From Bacteroidales bacterium (GTDB lineage: Bacteria > Bacteroidota > Bacteroidia > Bacteroidales > Dysgonomonadaceae): a DNA stretch of 7,600 nt. Every line of letters begins with the position of its first letter. Position 1 is the stretch's first letter. The translations under genes and the position numbers were made by a program. The notes under the pieces were generated by a model that did no database searches, was not told the origin of the DNA, and saw nothing but the letters and a program-made list of their open reading frames with translations. The stretch is from assembly GCA_012728155.1 (NCBI GenBank), contig JAAYFR010000388.1:1-7600 (forward strand), written 5' to 3'. Below are positions 6,345 through 7,600 of the stretch, one piece after another.

Positions 6345-7600
6345 TTATTCTTTCCTTTTCAGGTTGCCCCGGTTGAACGAGAAGTAGACCCCCGGCACGC
6401 CGATGAGTGCAAAAATAATAAATCCCCATCGCATAGCCTGCAGGAAAACAGGATTGGGTACTTCCTCTATGGAACGGCTGCCGAACAGCAGTGAGAAGAT
6501 TAGGGTGACGATGCTCATGCTGATGATCTGCCCGAATACCCGCATGGAGGAAGCAAGCCCGGAGGCTTGTCCGTATTGTCGCCGCTCTACCGAACTCATG
6601 ATGGTGTTCATATTGGGGGAGGAGAAGAGGGCAAAGCCGAGTCCTACCCATATCAGAATGGCGACAATGATCCAGATGGCTGTCGAGGGGCCGAGGAACG
6701 CCAGCATAGCCAATCCGGTTGAACACATCGCCATCCCTGTGGTGGCAAAATAGCGCGGCTGTATTTTGTCGGAGAGCCGTCCTACGATAGGGGAAAAGAG
6801 CGCCATCATGACCGGTTGCGCCACGATCACCGCCCCTGCATCGCGTGGCGAGAGTCCCTGTACCTTTTGCAGGTAAAGGCTGAGAAAGAAGACGATGGCA
6901 AAGGTGGAGGTGTAATTGATAAGGGCTGACAGGCTGGAGTAGGTGAAAAGACGGTTATGGGAGAAGAGATGTGTATCGAGCATGGGAGAGTTGATGCGGC
7001 TCTCGTATCTCCAGAAAAATAGTAGCAGGAGTATCGCTCCACCCATTAACACCCAACCCACAGTGGAAGGAATCTGCGAGGAGCCATAGACCAATGCCGC
7101 GAGGCCTGTCATAAAAAGGAGAGTGCCTGTCTTATCTCCTCCTTTTGCAGGGGCAGCTCTGTTTTTTCCACTCTTCAAAAAAAGATAAGAGATAAGGATG
7201 GTGAGCAGGCCGAAGAGAGCGGCAATCAGGAAGAGGGAGCGCCAGCCTATATGGAGGGTGACAAACCCTCCGATCAGCGGTCCCAATGCCAATCCCGTGT
7301 AGACCGAAGCCACGGAGATACCGAGCACTTGTCCCCGTCGCTCTGCCGGGAATGACGATACTAAGATGGCTTGTCCCGTGGTGCCGGTAAAAGCGGCACC
7401 GATACCTTGCAGGAAGCGGGCGGCAACCAACCAGTATCCGTCGGGGGCCACATAACAGATGGCTGAGGAGAGGGTGAACAGTATCAATCCCAATTTGAAT
7501 AACCGCCGGTTGTCACTCCGGTCGCCCCAACTTCCCGACGGCAGCATGAAAAGCGCCATCGCCAGGATAAAAGCGGTGATAACCCAGCTCAGCTCAATCG
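6345..7600 (-). CDS. MFS transporter, DHA2-type (14-TM) drug:H+ antiporter, 5' end outside window
   Basis: Inner-membrane major facilitator, probably a proton-driven multidrug exporter of the EmrB/QacA group. The frame is open to the right edge: upstream of the Met at 7557-7559 it continues as IELSWVITAFILA, the usual start of TM2 in DHA2 proteins, so the Met is internal and roughly 30-40 residues (including TM1) are missing. About 418 residues are visible. Motif A follows TM2 as GSWGDRSDNRRLF. The antiporter motif C is GLALGPLIGG in TM5, followed by HIGWRSLFLI. A second motif-A-like loop, VGRLSDKIQPRYF, lies in the second half. I count about 13 hydrophobic segments after the missing first one, with the extra central pair (TGTLLFMTGLAALVYG and VGWVLMGGAILLLLFF) that separates 14-TM DHA2 from 12-TM DHA1. 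It ends FNRGNLKRKE, a basic cytoplasmic tail. Substrate cannot be predicted. No adjacent membrane-fusion or outer-membrane partner is in the window. Confidence 0.92.
   Translation of the reverse strand, partial: IELSWVITAFILAMALFMLPSGSWGDRSDNRRLFKLGLILFTLSSAICYVAPDGYWLVAARFLQGIGAAFTGTTGQAILVSSFPAERRGQVLGISVASVYTGLALGPLIGGFVTLHIGWRSLFLIAALFGLLTILISYLFLKSGKNRAAPAKGGDKTGTLLFMTGLAALVYGSSQIPSTVGWVLMGGAILLLLFFWRYESRINSPMLDTHLFSHNRLFTYSSLSALINYTSTFAIVFFLSLYLQKVQGLSPRDAGAVIVAQPVMMALFSPIVGRLSDKIQPRYFATTGMAMCSTGLAMLAFLGPSTAIWIIVAILIWVGLGFALFSSPNMNTIMSSVERRQYGQASGLASSMRVFGQIISMSIVTLIFSLLFGSRSIEEVPNPVFLQAMRWGFIIFALIGVPGVYFSFNRGNLKRKE

Noticed and set aside
6235..6726. Minus-strand 163-codon frame overlapping the MFS gene and the end of the mutS-like gene
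   Set aside because: It is out of frame with the MFS gene and crosses the convergent gap into the antisense of mutS-like. Its His/Arg-rich composition marks it as a shadow.
1..7600. A new multi-gene defence, mobile or biosynthetic system
   Set aside because: I see no transposase, integrase, CRISPR repeats, toxin-antitoxin pair or clustered unknown genes. The HerA-like ATPase lacks a neighbouring nuclease such as NurA or a SIR2 partner within the window, and the genes are in separate transcription units.

Overview
The window looks like ordinary chromosomal DNA from a member of the Bacteroidota, probably Bacteroidales. Four things point that way. The putative promoters fit the Bacteroidetes sigma-A pattern (TTTG about 19-21 bp upstream of TAnnTTTG). 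Start codons are preceded by A/T-rich leaders rather than Shine-Dalgarno sequences. The prolyl-tRNA synthetase is the short archaeal/eukaryotic-type enzyme. A membrane-associated MutS-family ATPase of a kind I associate with this phylum is also present. Genus cannot be assigned from the sequence alone.

Layout, left to right. (1) The 5' two-thirds or so of a HerA-like/DUF853 (YjgR-type) P-loop ATPase on the minus strand, running off the left edge. (2) A 144-bp divergent intergenic region with a promoter for each side. (3) A plus-strand gene for a 223-aa exported protein of unknown function. (4) A probable minus-strand two-gene operon, proS then menA, ending 21 bp from the end of the exported-protein gene. 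(5) A 265-bp divergent intergenic region with a proS promoter, a mutS-like promoter and a striking nested inverted repeat made of four CCGAT-type half-sites. (6) A plus-strand 599-aa MutS-family ATPase with N-terminal and central membrane segments and no mismatch-recognition domain. (7) A short convergent gap with two weak hairpins. (8) A minus-strand DHA2-type (14-TM) MFS drug/proton antiporter whose N-terminus lies beyond the right edge.

The genes do not form an obvious single pathway. proS (translation) and menA (menaquinone synthesis) appear co-transcribed by proximity. The rest are independently oriented single genes, each separated from its neighbour by a divergent or convergent junction. 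I see no mobile elements, CRISPR arrays, tRNA or rRNA genes, or phage or defence cassettes. The items most worth a second look are the membrane-tethered MutS paralogue and the nested inverted repeat over the proS promoter. I do not find convincing evidence of a new multi-gene system.
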